A stretch of 64,000 nt of DNA from Paludibacter sp. GTDB taxonomy: Bacteria > Bacteroidota > Bacteroidia > Bacteroidales > Paludibacteraceae. The translations under genes and the position numbers were made by a program. The notes under the pieces are model-generated. The model did no database searches. It saw only the letters and a program-made list of their open reading frames with translations, and had not been told where the DNA came from. This document shows, in pieces, positions 53,334 to 61,625 of this stretch (its first letter is position 1; the number at the start of each line of letters is the position of its first letter). The stretch lies in contig JAQUWU010000021.1 of assembly GCA_028692715.1 (NCBI GenBank), positions 19,235-83,234 of the forward strand, read 5' to 3'.

Positions 53334-53984
53334 TTAAAGGGTAAAGGCTGCAACTAAATAATATTGTTCAGTTGTTGGATTTAAGATTGCAGATGCTTTA
53401 ACCGGAATGCTAAATGTATCTGTAACTTTAATTTCTTTACTAGTGCTGATACCAACATTCACAATTCCGAAGCTTCCAGTAGGAGTATGCCATCCATCAC
53501 CTGCACCAGCAAAAATGCTGAATTTATCAAATGCGTAACCAAGTTCAAAATATTTATCTCCACCTGCTGTAGCTGCACTGCCAGCCTCATTGAAAATATA
53601 GTTGGCACCTATTGATAGCCCCCCTATTGAATATCCTAAATTTCCTTCAATTCCATGAGCTCCACTTGCTGTACTTAGATCAAAATAATCACTCCCCGGA
53701 TAATAATAATCTGTAACACCAACTGTTAATCCAAAATCAAATGCGTACTTTGCATAAAGATCCATTTCACGAAAACCATCAAATCCAGCAGATCCCCAAG
53801 ATCCGATTGAAAAGCCTCCGGTAGTATAATCAAGTGTAGGCTGGATAGACACTCCGGAATACTGTGTTCCACGCCACACATACGAACTTACTACGTCAGC
53901 TGCTACTGAAAACTCCTGTGCTTTTACACTCATTGTTGTTAAAACTGCAATCGCGCAGATTGCTAAAAATCTCATTTTTTTCAT
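53334..53984 (-). CDS. TorF/Gcw_chp-type putative outer-membrane porin
   Basis: 216 residues. Signal peptide 1-22 (SVKAQ). Starts with VAADVVSSYVWRGTQYSGVSIQP and GGFSIGSWGSAGF, the hallmark of the Gcw_chp/TorF family, then alternating barrel strands and ends YYLVAAFTL with a terminal aromatic/hydrophobic strand. Operon position before PII-Amt suggests that it lets ammonium or another small nitrogen compound cross the outer membrane; the family role itself is not established. It heads the module; its promoter is at 54130-54160. Confidence 0.85.
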   Translation of the reverse strand: MKKMRFLAICAIAVLTTMSVKAQEFSVAADVVSSYVWRGTQYSGVSIQPTLDYTTGGFSIGSWGSAGFDGFREMDLYAKYAFDFGLTVGVTDYYYPGSDYFDLSTASGAHGIEGNLGYSIGGLSIGANYIFNEAGSAATAGGDKYFELGYAFDKFSIFAGAGDGWHTPTGSFGIVNVGISTSKEIKVTDTFSIPVKASAILNPTTEQYYLVAAFTL

Positions 53985-54129
53985 ACTTTAAAATTTTAAA
54001 AATTATAGTTTAATAAATAATTGAATTTTACTATTAATAAAAAAAACATTTATTCGATCCAGCCGCTCTTAAATTGTCTTTATGTAAGCCTTATTCTATA
54101 TAAAATATCTTTTTGTATTATTTACACTG

Positions 54130-54160
54130 CAAAACTAATCATTATGTCATCGCAAAGCAA
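54130..54160 (-). promoter_or_regulatory. Promoter of the porin-PII-Amt operon
   Basis: On the minus strand: TTG (54158-54160), 20 bases, TAGTTTTG (54130-54137). Leaves an about 140-base leader before the porin ATG. Confidence 0.55.
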
Positions 54161-54489
54161 TGAATTAAATCAAAAAGATAGATATAATTTGAATGTAGTT
54201 TCATTTTGAAATTATATATTCGCTTTTAATTACATATTGCTAGTATATTTGAGTTATATTATTCTATTTGACATTTTATACAATAGATATCTTACAAAAA
54301 TGTAAGGTTGATATTTGGAATTTCGCCCAAATTCATCAAAAAAGACCTCGTATTTATGTTAATTTCTCCAAATATTTACAGGCTACACTCTAAAATCAAT
54401 AAATTTTAAGAAATAGACTCTAAAAAAAATGCAAAAAAAAAGCACATCGAAATGATGTACATTTAATTTATATACGTTTATTTTTAAAT

Positions 54490-54640
54490 TTACGAAAACA
54501 AGACACCTACAATAATATAGATATTCGTTCCAACTAAACAATCAGGATCTGAAGCAGCAAGATATAGAACCTGATCAGCTACATCGTCTTTATCGTCTTC
54601 GCAACGGAAAAGATAATACCTTTCATTCGTTCATTATTTT
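54490..54640 (-). pseudogene. Possible remnant of a short-chain dehydrogenase 3-prime end
   Basis: One minus-strand frame reads DDKDDVADQVLYLAASD, then CLVGTNIYIIVGVLFS and a stop. This resembles the end of short-chain dehydrogenases (D-V-A-x-x-V-L-x-L-A-S-D ... G-x-N-I-x-V-D-G-G). Stops lie immediately upstream in the same frame, so no intact gene. The resemblance is short and could be chance. Confidence 0.3.
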
Positions 54641-55144
54641 CTAGGAATAAGAAAATCCATCAGAAGACTCTAATGCTTATTTGTTCTAATAACGTCACTT
54701 ATAATGGATTTACAAAAGTCACATCCTATCTGTTTTGATTGTTGAGACTCACTATTTACCACTTTCACTACCAACCAAAGTATAAATAGTAACTTACTCA
54801 AGAATCAAATTAAAATCAATCAGTCAATTTAAACATAGGTTCTTTGTATTCGTCTAAATAAATTCTATTGATAAAATCCGGACATTGGTATTGATAATTC
54901 CACATAACATTGAATCTATTTGCCTACGAATATGTTCTTGTATACTTTTGTTTTAGAATAATTACAACAAAAAAAAATAATATAAAATCAACAACTTGCC
55001 AACACATACAATATTTCATTTGTCGTCAATTATAAAGTAAATTTCATTACTATTTATACGCATATTGAAAGTAGATGAATTATAATCATTGGGTTCAAAA
55101 CCCGAAAGTTTTTTACAGAATTCAACCAATTAATTAAAAACAAT

Positions 55145-55555
55145 ATGAAAACAAACATCAAAGTCTCAGCAAAAGTAATTATCATAATGATTTTTACTAT
55201 TTTCTCCAGTAGCATTTTATATGCACAACCGGGTCAAGGTCAGGGAGGTCAACAAGGACCACCTCCAATTCCAAATGCAAAACAAGTAACAGCATTGGTG
55301 AATGATTTGTCCAAAGAATTAACGTTAAGTGACACTCAAAAAGCAAGTGTTTCGAAATTATACACTGCACATTTTGATGAATTAAGAAAAATGACGTCCG
55401 ATAATGCAAAACCAAAACGGGAAGAAATGGACGCATTAAAAACAGATTTAGAAAAACAAGTAAAAGCAGTACTAACAAAAGACCAACAAAAGAAATATGC
55501 TGCATATCTTAAAAAACAAGATCCACGTCAAGGCGGAGGTCAAACAAGGCAATAA
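55145..55555 (+). CDS. Small secreted Spy/LTXXQ-like helical protein
   Basis: 136 residues. Signal peptide 1-28. Mature N-terminus is GQGQGGQQGPPPIPN, then helices NDLSKELTLSDTQKASVSKLYTAHFDELRKM and LEKQVKAVLTKDQQKKYAAYL. The LTxxQ motif twice (LSDTQ, LTKDQQ) is the hallmark of Spy/CpxP-type periplasmic chaperone or metal-stress proteins. First of an apparent operon; the next gene begins 22 bases on. Confidence 0.82.
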   Translation: MKTNIKVSAKVIIIMIFTIFSSSILYAQPGQGQGGQQGPPPIPNAKQVTALVNDLSKELTLSDTQKASVSKLYTAHFDELRKMTSDNAKPKREEMDALKTDLEKQVKAVLTKDQQKKYAAYLKKQDPRQGGGQTRQ

Positions 55556-55577
55556 AAATTCATTTAAAATTATAATT

Positions 55578-57056
55578 ATGAAATCAATTCAAGAATCAAA
55601 ATCATTAGGAGTAATTTTATTTACTTTTTTATTAATGGGAGTTTCTCTTTTTAGTGGCTGTACAAAAGATATCGGTGTTGATACCACCGCCACCCTTACC
55701 TATCCGATTGTGGATACATACCAGGGATTAACCTACGATGATCTCACACAAGTTAGCCCTCCTGCAGAGGGAGAATCATACTACGGACAGGATGCACAAT
55801 ACACAGGAAATAACCCTAGCTACACCGACAACGGTGACGGCACCATTACCGACAATGTAACTAGTTTAATTTGGGCTCAAGACTTATGTCCATCTACAAG
55901 GAGTTGGTCTGATGCCAGATATTATTGCGATACATTGACAACGGGAGGGTATACAGATTGGCGCATGCCCACAGTAAAAGAGCTGTGGTCAATCAGAGAC
56001 TTTTCAATGGGATGGCCATGGGTGAATACCGACTATTTTTACCTGGTTGGTGATGGTACTGAAATGGGAAAACATCATTCATGGACATCAAATACTTACC
56101 TCGTTGAAGACGAATACCAAAACGAACAAGTAATAGGCGATCCACATTTTATTGTTAATGACTGGACAGGTCATATCAAAGCAATGAGCGGAAATAGATT
56201 CGTAAGACCTGTACGAGGAGTTGAAACTTATGGTATCAACGATTTTGTTGACAACGGCGATGAAACAATTACAGATAATGCTACAGGATTGATGTGGTCT
56301 AAAAACGACAGTGGAGAAGGATTTCTTTGGGAAGGTGCTTTAGCCTATGCTGAAAACGCTACAGTTGCAGGTTATGACGACTGGCGTCTGCCAAATGCCA
56401 AGGAATTACAGAGTATAGCTGATTACTCCGGCGCTTTCCCTGCCATGAATACGACCTATTTCAACCTTACAAAACTTACAAATATAAAAGGGCAAACCGA
56501 TTATCCGTTTTACTGGTCAAGCACATCCAACCCAATTGAAGGTGATAATACTGAAGAAAGTGGTGGTACTGTATATGCATGGGTTTTAGCTGCAGGTTAT
56601 AACACAGATATGGAAGGTAATGATTTGCACGGAGCAGGTTCAGTCGTTTTCGTCTCTAAATCGGAAGAGTATCTTACAGAATATGACATGGAAATCCATC
56701 ATTACAACTATGTGCGACTGGTTCGCGGTGGTAATGTAACCAAAACACCTGATGGCAATCCTGATTGTATCAATTCTGATCGTACAGTTAGTTTCCCAGA
56801 CACTAACACTACCATTGGCGGTGGCGGCGGTGATACTGGCGGAGACACTGGCGGAGGTGCTACCATAGATTTTACACCTGGTGTAACTTACCTTGCAACC
56901 CTAGGTATAACTGTAACTGTGGCTGAGCTAACCGCAATAATTGGAGGACCTACTGCACCTACTGCAGCAGAACTTGTAGTTAATTTTGCAGCAAAGAGTA
57001 TTGTAATTACTGAAGCACAGGCACAAACTCTGTTGGACACACTTAAATTGGCATAA
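55578..57056 (+). CDS. DUF1566 (Lcl C-terminal-like) lipoprotein
   Basis: 492 residues from ATG 55578; the longer frame from 55497 runs over the end of the previous gene and lacks a signal peptide, so it was rejected. Lipobox SGC, Cys28. Two DUF1566 domains, about 80-205 and 225-395, each with the pattern Y-T-D-N-G-D-G-T-I-T-D-N, then L-x-W and G-x-x-D-W-R-x-P-x-x-K-E-L. A Gly-rich linker (IGGGGGDTGGDTGGG) precedes a C-terminal helical segment. DUF1566 is related to C-type lectin/FGE-like folds and in Legionella Lcl contributes to adhesion. Role here unknown; same operon as the redox genes. Confidence 0.88.
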   Translation: MKSIQESKSLGVILFTFLLMGVSLFSGCTKDIGVDTTATLTYPIVDTYQGLTYDDLTQVSPPAEGESYYGQDAQYTGNNPSYTDNGDGTITDNVTSLIWAQDLCPSTRSWSDARYYCDTLTTGGYTDWRMPTVKELWSIRDFSMGWPWVNTDYFYLVGDGTEMGKHHSWTSNTYLVEDEYQNEQVIGDPHFIVNDWTGHIKAMSGNRFVRPVRGVETYGINDFVDNGDETITDNATGLMWSKNDSGEGFLWEGALAYAENATVAGYDDWRLPNAKELQSIADYSGAFPAMNTTYFNLTKLTNIKGQTDYPFYWSSTSNPIEGDNTEESGGTVYAWVLAAGYNTDMEGNDLHGAGSVVFVSKSEEYLTEYDMEIHHYNYVRLVRGGNVTKTPDGNPDCINSDRTVSFPDTNTTIGGGGGDTGGDTGGGATIDFTPGVTYLATLGITVTVAELTAIIGGPTAPTAAELVVNFAAKSIVITEAQAQTLLDTLKLA

Positions 57057-57086
57057 TCATTAGGAACCAATTATAAATAAATCAAA

Positions 57087-57302
57087 ATGTCAATTCAAAG
57101 TATAAATGGTTGCATCGGTTGTGGCACGTGTGTAAAAACGTGCCCAACGGATGTACTTCGATTAGATGAAAAAACAGGCAAGGCATTTATTAAATATCCA
57201 GCCGACTGTCAAATATGTCATTTGTGTCGGATGTATTGTCCGGTTGATGCCATTACAATTTCACCCGAAAAGTCAATACCGGTAATCGTATCATGGGGAT
57301 AA
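57087..57302 (+). CDS. Two-cluster 4Fe-4S ferredoxin
   Basis: 71 residues. Two cluster motifs: CIGCGTCVKTCP (about 9-20) and CQICHLCRMYCP (about 44-55), the second irregular with an extra Cys. No signal peptide, so it works in the cytosol. Ends 2 bases before the cytochrome gene. In an operon with a membrane cytochrome b and a flavoprotein it most likely shuttles electrons between them or forms their iron-sulfur subunit. Confidence 0.92.
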   Translation: MSIQSINGCIGCGTCVKTCPTDVLRLDEKTGKAFIKYPADCQICHLCRMYCPVDAITISPEKSIPVIVSWG

Positions 57303-57304
57303 TC

Positions 57305-57946
57305 ATGGAGAAGTTAATTAAAAAATACAATATCATTATTGCTATTGTTGTATTTATAGGGATTCCATTGCTCTTTTATTCGTTGGGAAATTATCCAAGA
57401 CGTTCTATTCTAAAAGAGTCTATTTCTATACTTACAATACTGGCATTATTTCAGATGTTGTCTCAGTTTTATCTTGCCCGTAGTAATAAAGTAATGCTTC
57501 AAGCCAATAAAATGGCTTCGGTAGTCAAAGTCCATAAGTTTATAGGTTACTTCTTTGTAAGTATTTTGCTGCTTCATCCGATCTTAATTGTATTTCCCCG
57601 ATATTTTGAATCGGGGGTAGAGCCGATAACAGCACTTATAGCTTTGCTGACTAGCTTTGACAATACAGGCGTATTATTAGGAATGATTGCTTATGTTTTA
57701 ATGCTCATTTTAGGGTTAACTTCATTAATGCGCAACAAGCTACCTCTGTCGTATAAATCATGGAGAGTGTTTCATGGAATTCTGTCTGTATTATTTATTG
57801 GCTTTGCGACTTGTCATGTTATATCACTGGGTCGTCATTCCAGTTTCCCATTTTCGTTGTACATTGCTGGAGTTGCATTTTTTGGAGTATTATTTCTATT
57901 GAAAATGTATTTTTCTAAATTAATCAAAAGAAAGGGAGATATTTAA
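57305..57946 (+). CDS. Ferric-reductase-like membrane cytochrome b
   Basis: 213 residues from ATG 57305 (the ATG at 57293 overlaps the ferredoxin stop and adds four residues). Six membrane helices. His pairs in VHKFIGYFFVSILLLHP and RVFHGILSVLFIGFATCHVISLGRH lie in two helices, the diheme pattern of the ferric reductase/NADPH-oxidase transmembrane domain. It should move electrons across the inner membrane. Its stop abuts the flavoprotein start (no gap), so the products are probably stoichiometric partners. Confidence 0.85.
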   Translation: MEKLIKKYNIIIAIVVFIGIPLLFYSLGNYPRRSILKESISILTILALFQMLSQFYLARSNKVMLQANKMASVVKVHKFIGYFFVSILLLHPILIVFPRYFESGVEPITALIALLTSFDNTGVLLGMIAYVLMLILGLTSLMRNKLPLSYKSWRVFHGILSVLFIGFATCHVISLGRHSSFPFSLYIAGVAFFGVLFLLKMYFSKLIKRKGDI

Positions 57947-59749
57947 ATGTCTGATTTAATACAAAAGAACGAAATTTCCCGCAGGGATTTTTTAAAACTA
58001 TCAGGAAAAGCGGCAGGAATAGCCACGCTTGCTTATATTGGAATTTCACAAGGATGGGCTGAAAATAAAACAAAAATAAATCCCCAACAATTAGGTCTTT
58101 CCGAAAGTGAAACAGATGTATTGGTTATCGGGGGTGGAATGGCAGGCTTATTTGCAGCCGTAAAAGCGCATGATACCGGAGCAAAAGTCATGCTTATATC
58201 TAAAGGACGATTAGGGTCATCGGGTGAAACGCCTTTTGCAAAAGGCTTATTCGTCTATGATCCAAAAAAAGAAAAATTAAGTATTGATGAATTTGTAGAT
58301 AAAGTTTCACGTTCGGCTTTAGGCTCAAACAATGCTATATATACTCGCCAAATGGCTGAACATTCGCTCAAACGGGTAAATGAACTTAAAAGTTGGGGAT
58401 TTTTTGATTCTGCACTATACAACGAATCTTTCAATCGACCCATTAACGAAAGAAACATTCCTGTCGTAGAACGTGTGGTGATAACACATCTTATTAAAGA
58501 AAACGGGCGTATTGCAGGTGCTGCCGGATTTAGTCTGGATGAAGAGAAAATGCATATTTTCAATGCGAAAAGTGTAATACTCTGTACTGGAGCAGGTGGC
58601 TTTAAACCCAATGGATTCCCGATATGCGACCTTACGCACGATGGCACAATAATGGCTTACAATATTGGGGCAAAAGTAACCGGCAAAGAGTGGAACGATG
58701 GGCATGGTGGGCAAGCTACAAATGCAGCAGATTGTTACAATGGATGGCATGGAATGTTCGACAGAAAACCCGGTTTAACAGGCGTTGATGTGCATCACGA
58801 TTTAGGGGTTGATCTAAATTATAAGGCTTATGTGGCAGGTGGACCTGTACAAATGGGACGACCAGGAATGAGCAATGAGCAAGAAGCAAAAGGTGGCCCA
58901 TATGTTCCAGCCGAATTTCAGAAAGCTGGTCGTCCACAAGAAGATTCTAAAAATGGCGGTGGACCTCCTGCTGATGGCAAAGGGCCAAAAGATGGTGAAA
59001 GACCTAGAGATGGCAAAGGACCAGGAGATGGAAAAGATGGTGACAAAGGTGGTGCGCCTGGAATGAATGGTGTAATGGTTGGTGGGTCTTCAGCTGGTAT
59101 GTCCATCCATAAATCGGAAGGATTGGTGCCAATAAATGATAAATGCGAATCGAACATCCCGGGATTGTATGCAGCCGGAGATGCTTTAGGTTCGTATATG
59201 GCCGGAGCAATTTACACTCAGGTTGGCTCTTCATTGACTGGCTCTGCTGTGCAGGGAGCAGTTGCCGGCGAAGCTTCTGCAGATTATGCTAAGGGAGTCA
59301 AACTCGCTACCATTTCTAAAACAAAAATACAAGAAATACAAGATGAAATATGGGCACCTTTAAAACTGAAAGCAGGTTACAGTCCGGCTTGGGTAACCCA
59401 AACTTTACAAGGAATAATGATTCCTAATTTCATTTTATATATCAAAAAAGAAAAGCTATTGCAGGCAGCTTTAGCTTATGTTGAAGAGTTGCGTGATCAT
59501 CACGTACCACTATTAATGGCTTCCGACATGCACGAATTGCGTTTGGCACATGAAACTGTAAATATGATCACAACAGCAGAAATGAAACTGAAAGCATCTA
59601 TTATGCGTACCGAAAGTCGTTGCAGCCATTATCGCCTCGATTATCCCGAAATGGATGACGTAAATTGGCGTGCATGGATTAATATTTTTAAAGGAGCTGA
59701 TGGTAAAATGCATTTTGAAAAACAAGCTTTTGGTACTTGGCCAAAATAA
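57947..59749 (+). CDS. Tat-signal FAD-dependent reductase/dehydrogenase of the fumarate reductase flavoprotein superfamily
   Basis: 600 residues. N-terminal SRRDFLKLSG is a twin-arginine signal with hydrophobic stretch AAGIATLAYIGI. FAD site VIGGGMAGLFAA (about 60-71), a capping domain about 115-260, ILCTGAGGFKPNG, then GLYAAGDALGSYMAGAIYTQVGSSL near 405-430. Between these lies a low-complexity Gly/Pro/Asp/Lys-rich insertion (about 327-373, for example PPADGKGPKDGERPRDGKGP) not found in the usual family members. Substrate unknown. Together with the cytochrome b and ferredoxin it looks like a three-part envelope redox complex. Confidence 0.85.
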   Translation: MSDLIQKNEISRRDFLKLSGKAAGIATLAYIGISQGWAENKTKINPQQLGLSESETDVLVIGGGMAGLFAAVKAHDTGAKVMLISKGRLGSSGETPFAKGLFVYDPKKEKLSIDEFVDKVSRSALGSNNAIYTRQMAEHSLKRVNELKSWGFFDSALYNESFNRPINERNIPVVERVVITHLIKENGRIAGAAGFSLDEEKMHIFNAKSVILCTGAGGFKPNGFPICDLTHDGTIMAYNIGAKVTGKEWNDGHGGQATNAADCYNGWHGMFDRKPGLTGVDVHHDLGVDLNYKAYVAGGPVQMGRPGMSNEQEAKGGPYVPAEFQKAGRPQEDSKNGGGPPADGKGPKDGERPRDGKGPGDGKDGDKGGAPGMNGVMVGGSSAGMSIHKSEGLVPINDKCESNIPGLYAAGDALGSYMAGAIYTQVGSSLTGSAVQGAVAGEASADYAKGVKLATISKTKIQEIQDEIWAPLKLKAGYSPAWVTQTLQGIMIPNFILYIKKEKLLQAALAYVEELRDHHVPLLMASDMHELRLAHETVNMITTAEMKLKASIMRTESRCSHYRLDYPEMDDVNWRAWINIFKGADGKMHFEKQAFGTWPK

Positions 59750-59868
59750 TGTGATTCTCTCATAAACTGCCAATTGGCATTATTTGTTTACCATTTATTT
59801 GATTATAATCCGACTTCAATTAAACGATGAAGTTAGTTTTTAGTCAAATAAATGGTAAATCTATTTTA

Positions 59869-60003
59869 ATAATACCATCTGTACTTATAAAATAGTCCAA
59901 AGCTATTTTATAAGTCTACCGTGGTTAATGCCGATGCATAGAAATAAATAGGACAATGAGACTTTGTCGAAATTGGACTATATTATTTCTGCAATCGGTA
60001 TAA
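59869..60003 (+). repeat. Dispersed repeat family B, copy 2
   Basis: Starts TAATACCATCTGTAC and ends GCAATCGGTAT, matching 51513-51645 over its length with scattered differences. Lies directly upstream (10 bases) of the metallo-beta-lactamase-fold gene, so it supplies that gene with its immediate leader sequence. Confidence 0.7.
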
Positions 60004-60012
60004 AACTCTATT

Positions 60013-61332
60013 ATGAAACTTTTTAGTACTAAACAATTTCAATTTACAATTCTTATTTTGCTTGCTATGAGTTTGAATCTAAATGCTGAAAATAATATAG
60101 TTTCAGTTTCAGCCATTCAAAATGATAAAAGGATAGCTACAGAAAAGGATACTTCATTGCTAGAAACCAAAACACCCGACAATATAGATTTTAGTGTAAC
60201 CATTATCGGTTCCGGAAATCCACAATACAATCCCGAACGCACACAACCCTCTGCTTTGGTGCAATACAAAGGCATAAAGTTTTTAGTGGACATGGGCAAC
60301 GGCACTATGACTCATCTCGAAGAATTGGGATTATCGGGTAAAAATTCACTGGATGCATTATTTCTAACGCACAATCATATCGACCACAACGCAGAGTTTA
60401 TTCCTATGGTTCATGATGAACTGATGACGGGGAGAGAATTTTTAATTGCAGGTCCTGCACCCATTGATGAAATGGTCAGTTATACGAAGAAATTTTATAA
60501 AGAAGACCTGAATTATAGGATGAGTGGTAGGGGAAAAACCTTTGATGAAAACAACACAAAGGAAACGGTGAAAGTGTTGAAAGGAGGCGAAAGTTTTGAA
60601 TACAAAGGAGTCAAAATATCGACCATTGAAGTGCCGCACAGTATCAAAACCATAGCTTATCGTTTTGATGTGGATGGAAAATCGATTGTCATTACCGGCG
60701 ATTTAAGTTACACCAACCAATTGCAAAAACTTGCAAAAGATGTGGATGTTTTGGTAATTGATGGTAAAACAGCTTCGAATAGAAATGGAGCTGGAACGTC
60801 CAATCAAAGTGCAACGTCCAATCAAAGAACTCAAAGTGGCGGACAACAAAATGCTGCAAATGGAAGTGTTCAGGCTCATGCATCCATTGACGAAATTGCA
60901 AAAATGGCTGTAGAATGTAATGCGAAAACGATGGTATTAACGCATTTGGGCACTCAACCCGTAGATTTGGATGCTACAGCAAAGCGATATGCCGATTTAG
61001 GTTTTAAAGGTAAAGTAATTGTAGCTGCTGATTTTCTTACAATTACCCCTGATGGTGAAAGTTTTATGTTGACAAAAACCACTACCGGAACTTCTACTCC
61101 TCAGAGAGGTCAAAATGGAGCAAACAAAAATTCTCAAACCTCAACGAATCAGAATAAATCTGTCGGTCAGGCATCCGGTCAACAGGGAAATCCAATGGAC
61201 CGTTTTGATACCAATGGTGATAACAAAATAAGCGAATCGGAAGCCAAAGGGCAGTTAAAAGAAAACTTTTCGAAGCTAGATGTGAATCATGATGGCTTTA
61301 TAACATCAGATGAATTGAAGAAAAAACCTTAA
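60013..61332 (+). CDS. Secreted metallo-beta-lactamase-fold hydrolase with C-terminal EF-hand pair
   Basis: 439 residues. Signal peptide 1-25. Metal motif H120-x-H122-x-D124-H125 (THNHIDHN), a further His in VPHSIKTIAY and Asp in ITGDLSYT, and H in VLTHLG; it is close to RNase Z/arylsulfatase (AtsA-like) enzymes. A Gln/Asn/Ser/Gly-rich insertion lies at about 257-287. The end, about 397-439, has two EF-hands: DTNGDNKISESE and DVNHDGFITSDE. Substrate not known. It follows repeat B2, so transcription may be separate from the redox operon. Confidence 0.88.
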   Translation: MKLFSTKQFQFTILILLAMSLNLNAENNIVSVSAIQNDKRIATEKDTSLLETKTPDNIDFSVTIIGSGNPQYNPERTQPSALVQYKGIKFLVDMGNGTMTHLEELGLSGKNSLDALFLTHNHIDHNAEFIPMVHDELMTGREFLIAGPAPIDEMVSYTKKFYKEDLNYRMSGRGKTFDENNTKETVKVLKGGESFEYKGVKISTIEVPHSIKTIAYRFDVDGKSIVITGDLSYTNQLQKLAKDVDVLVIDGKTASNRNGAGTSNQSATSNQRTQSGGQQNAANGSVQAHASIDEIAKMAVECNAKTMVLTHLGTQPVDLDATAKRYADLGFKGKVIVAADFLTITPDGESFMLTKTTTGTSTPQRGQNGANKNSQTSTNQNKSVGQASGQQGNPMDRFDTNGDNKISESEAKGQLKENFSKLDVNHDGFITSDELKKKP

Positions 61333-61359
61333 AGATTTATTTTTACTGATAAAAAATAG

Positions 61360-61549
61360 GTAACTACTCAGCCCCCCAACCCCTCCCTCGTTCCTCATGA
61401 GGTAAACACCTAAAGGGGGAGTTCTGGAGCGACATTCATCATTTATGCGCTTTTATTTGGCTGTTTTTTTGTGAAAATTACATTTTTTTTACTCTGCAAT
61501 TTACCTAAAAACGTCAAATGAAGTACTTCTTGAAGTGCTGAGTAGTCAC
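61360..61549 (-). mobile_element. MITE-like element, copy 2 (190 bp, opposite orientation)
   Basis: Reverse complement is nearly identical to 22602-22765, apart from about 26 extra bases (including TTTACCTCATGAGG) inside the C5/G5 palindrome. Ends GTAACTACTCAGCC and GTGACTACTCAGCA. Flanked by a perfect 8-bp direct repeat AAAAATAG (61352-61359 and 61550-61557). Confidence 0.9.
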
Positions 61550-61625
61550 AAAAATAGCATTCTATTGAAATTAATTAATTTTTTCAATTCTTGGCTTTAG
61601 TTTTGTTATTGTTTAATTCAATAAA

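Larger units (their letters stand above)
53985..55144. other. 1.16-kb intergenic region
   Basis: Holds the minus-strand promoter at 54130-54160 and a possible decayed coding remnant at 54490-54640 (below). The rest is AT-rich with no ORF of note, no strong terminator and no repeat shared with the rest of the window. Confidence 0.5.

Noticed and set aside
55497-55577. Upstream start for the DUF1566 lipoprotein
   Set aside because: It overlaps the end of the Spy-like gene and removes the lipoprotein signal from the N-terminus.
58875-59234. Several overlapping ORFs within the low-complexity part of the flavoprotein
   Set aside because: They are shadow frames of the repeated GGN-rich codons; the flavoprotein frame continues with conserved FAD motifs on both sides.
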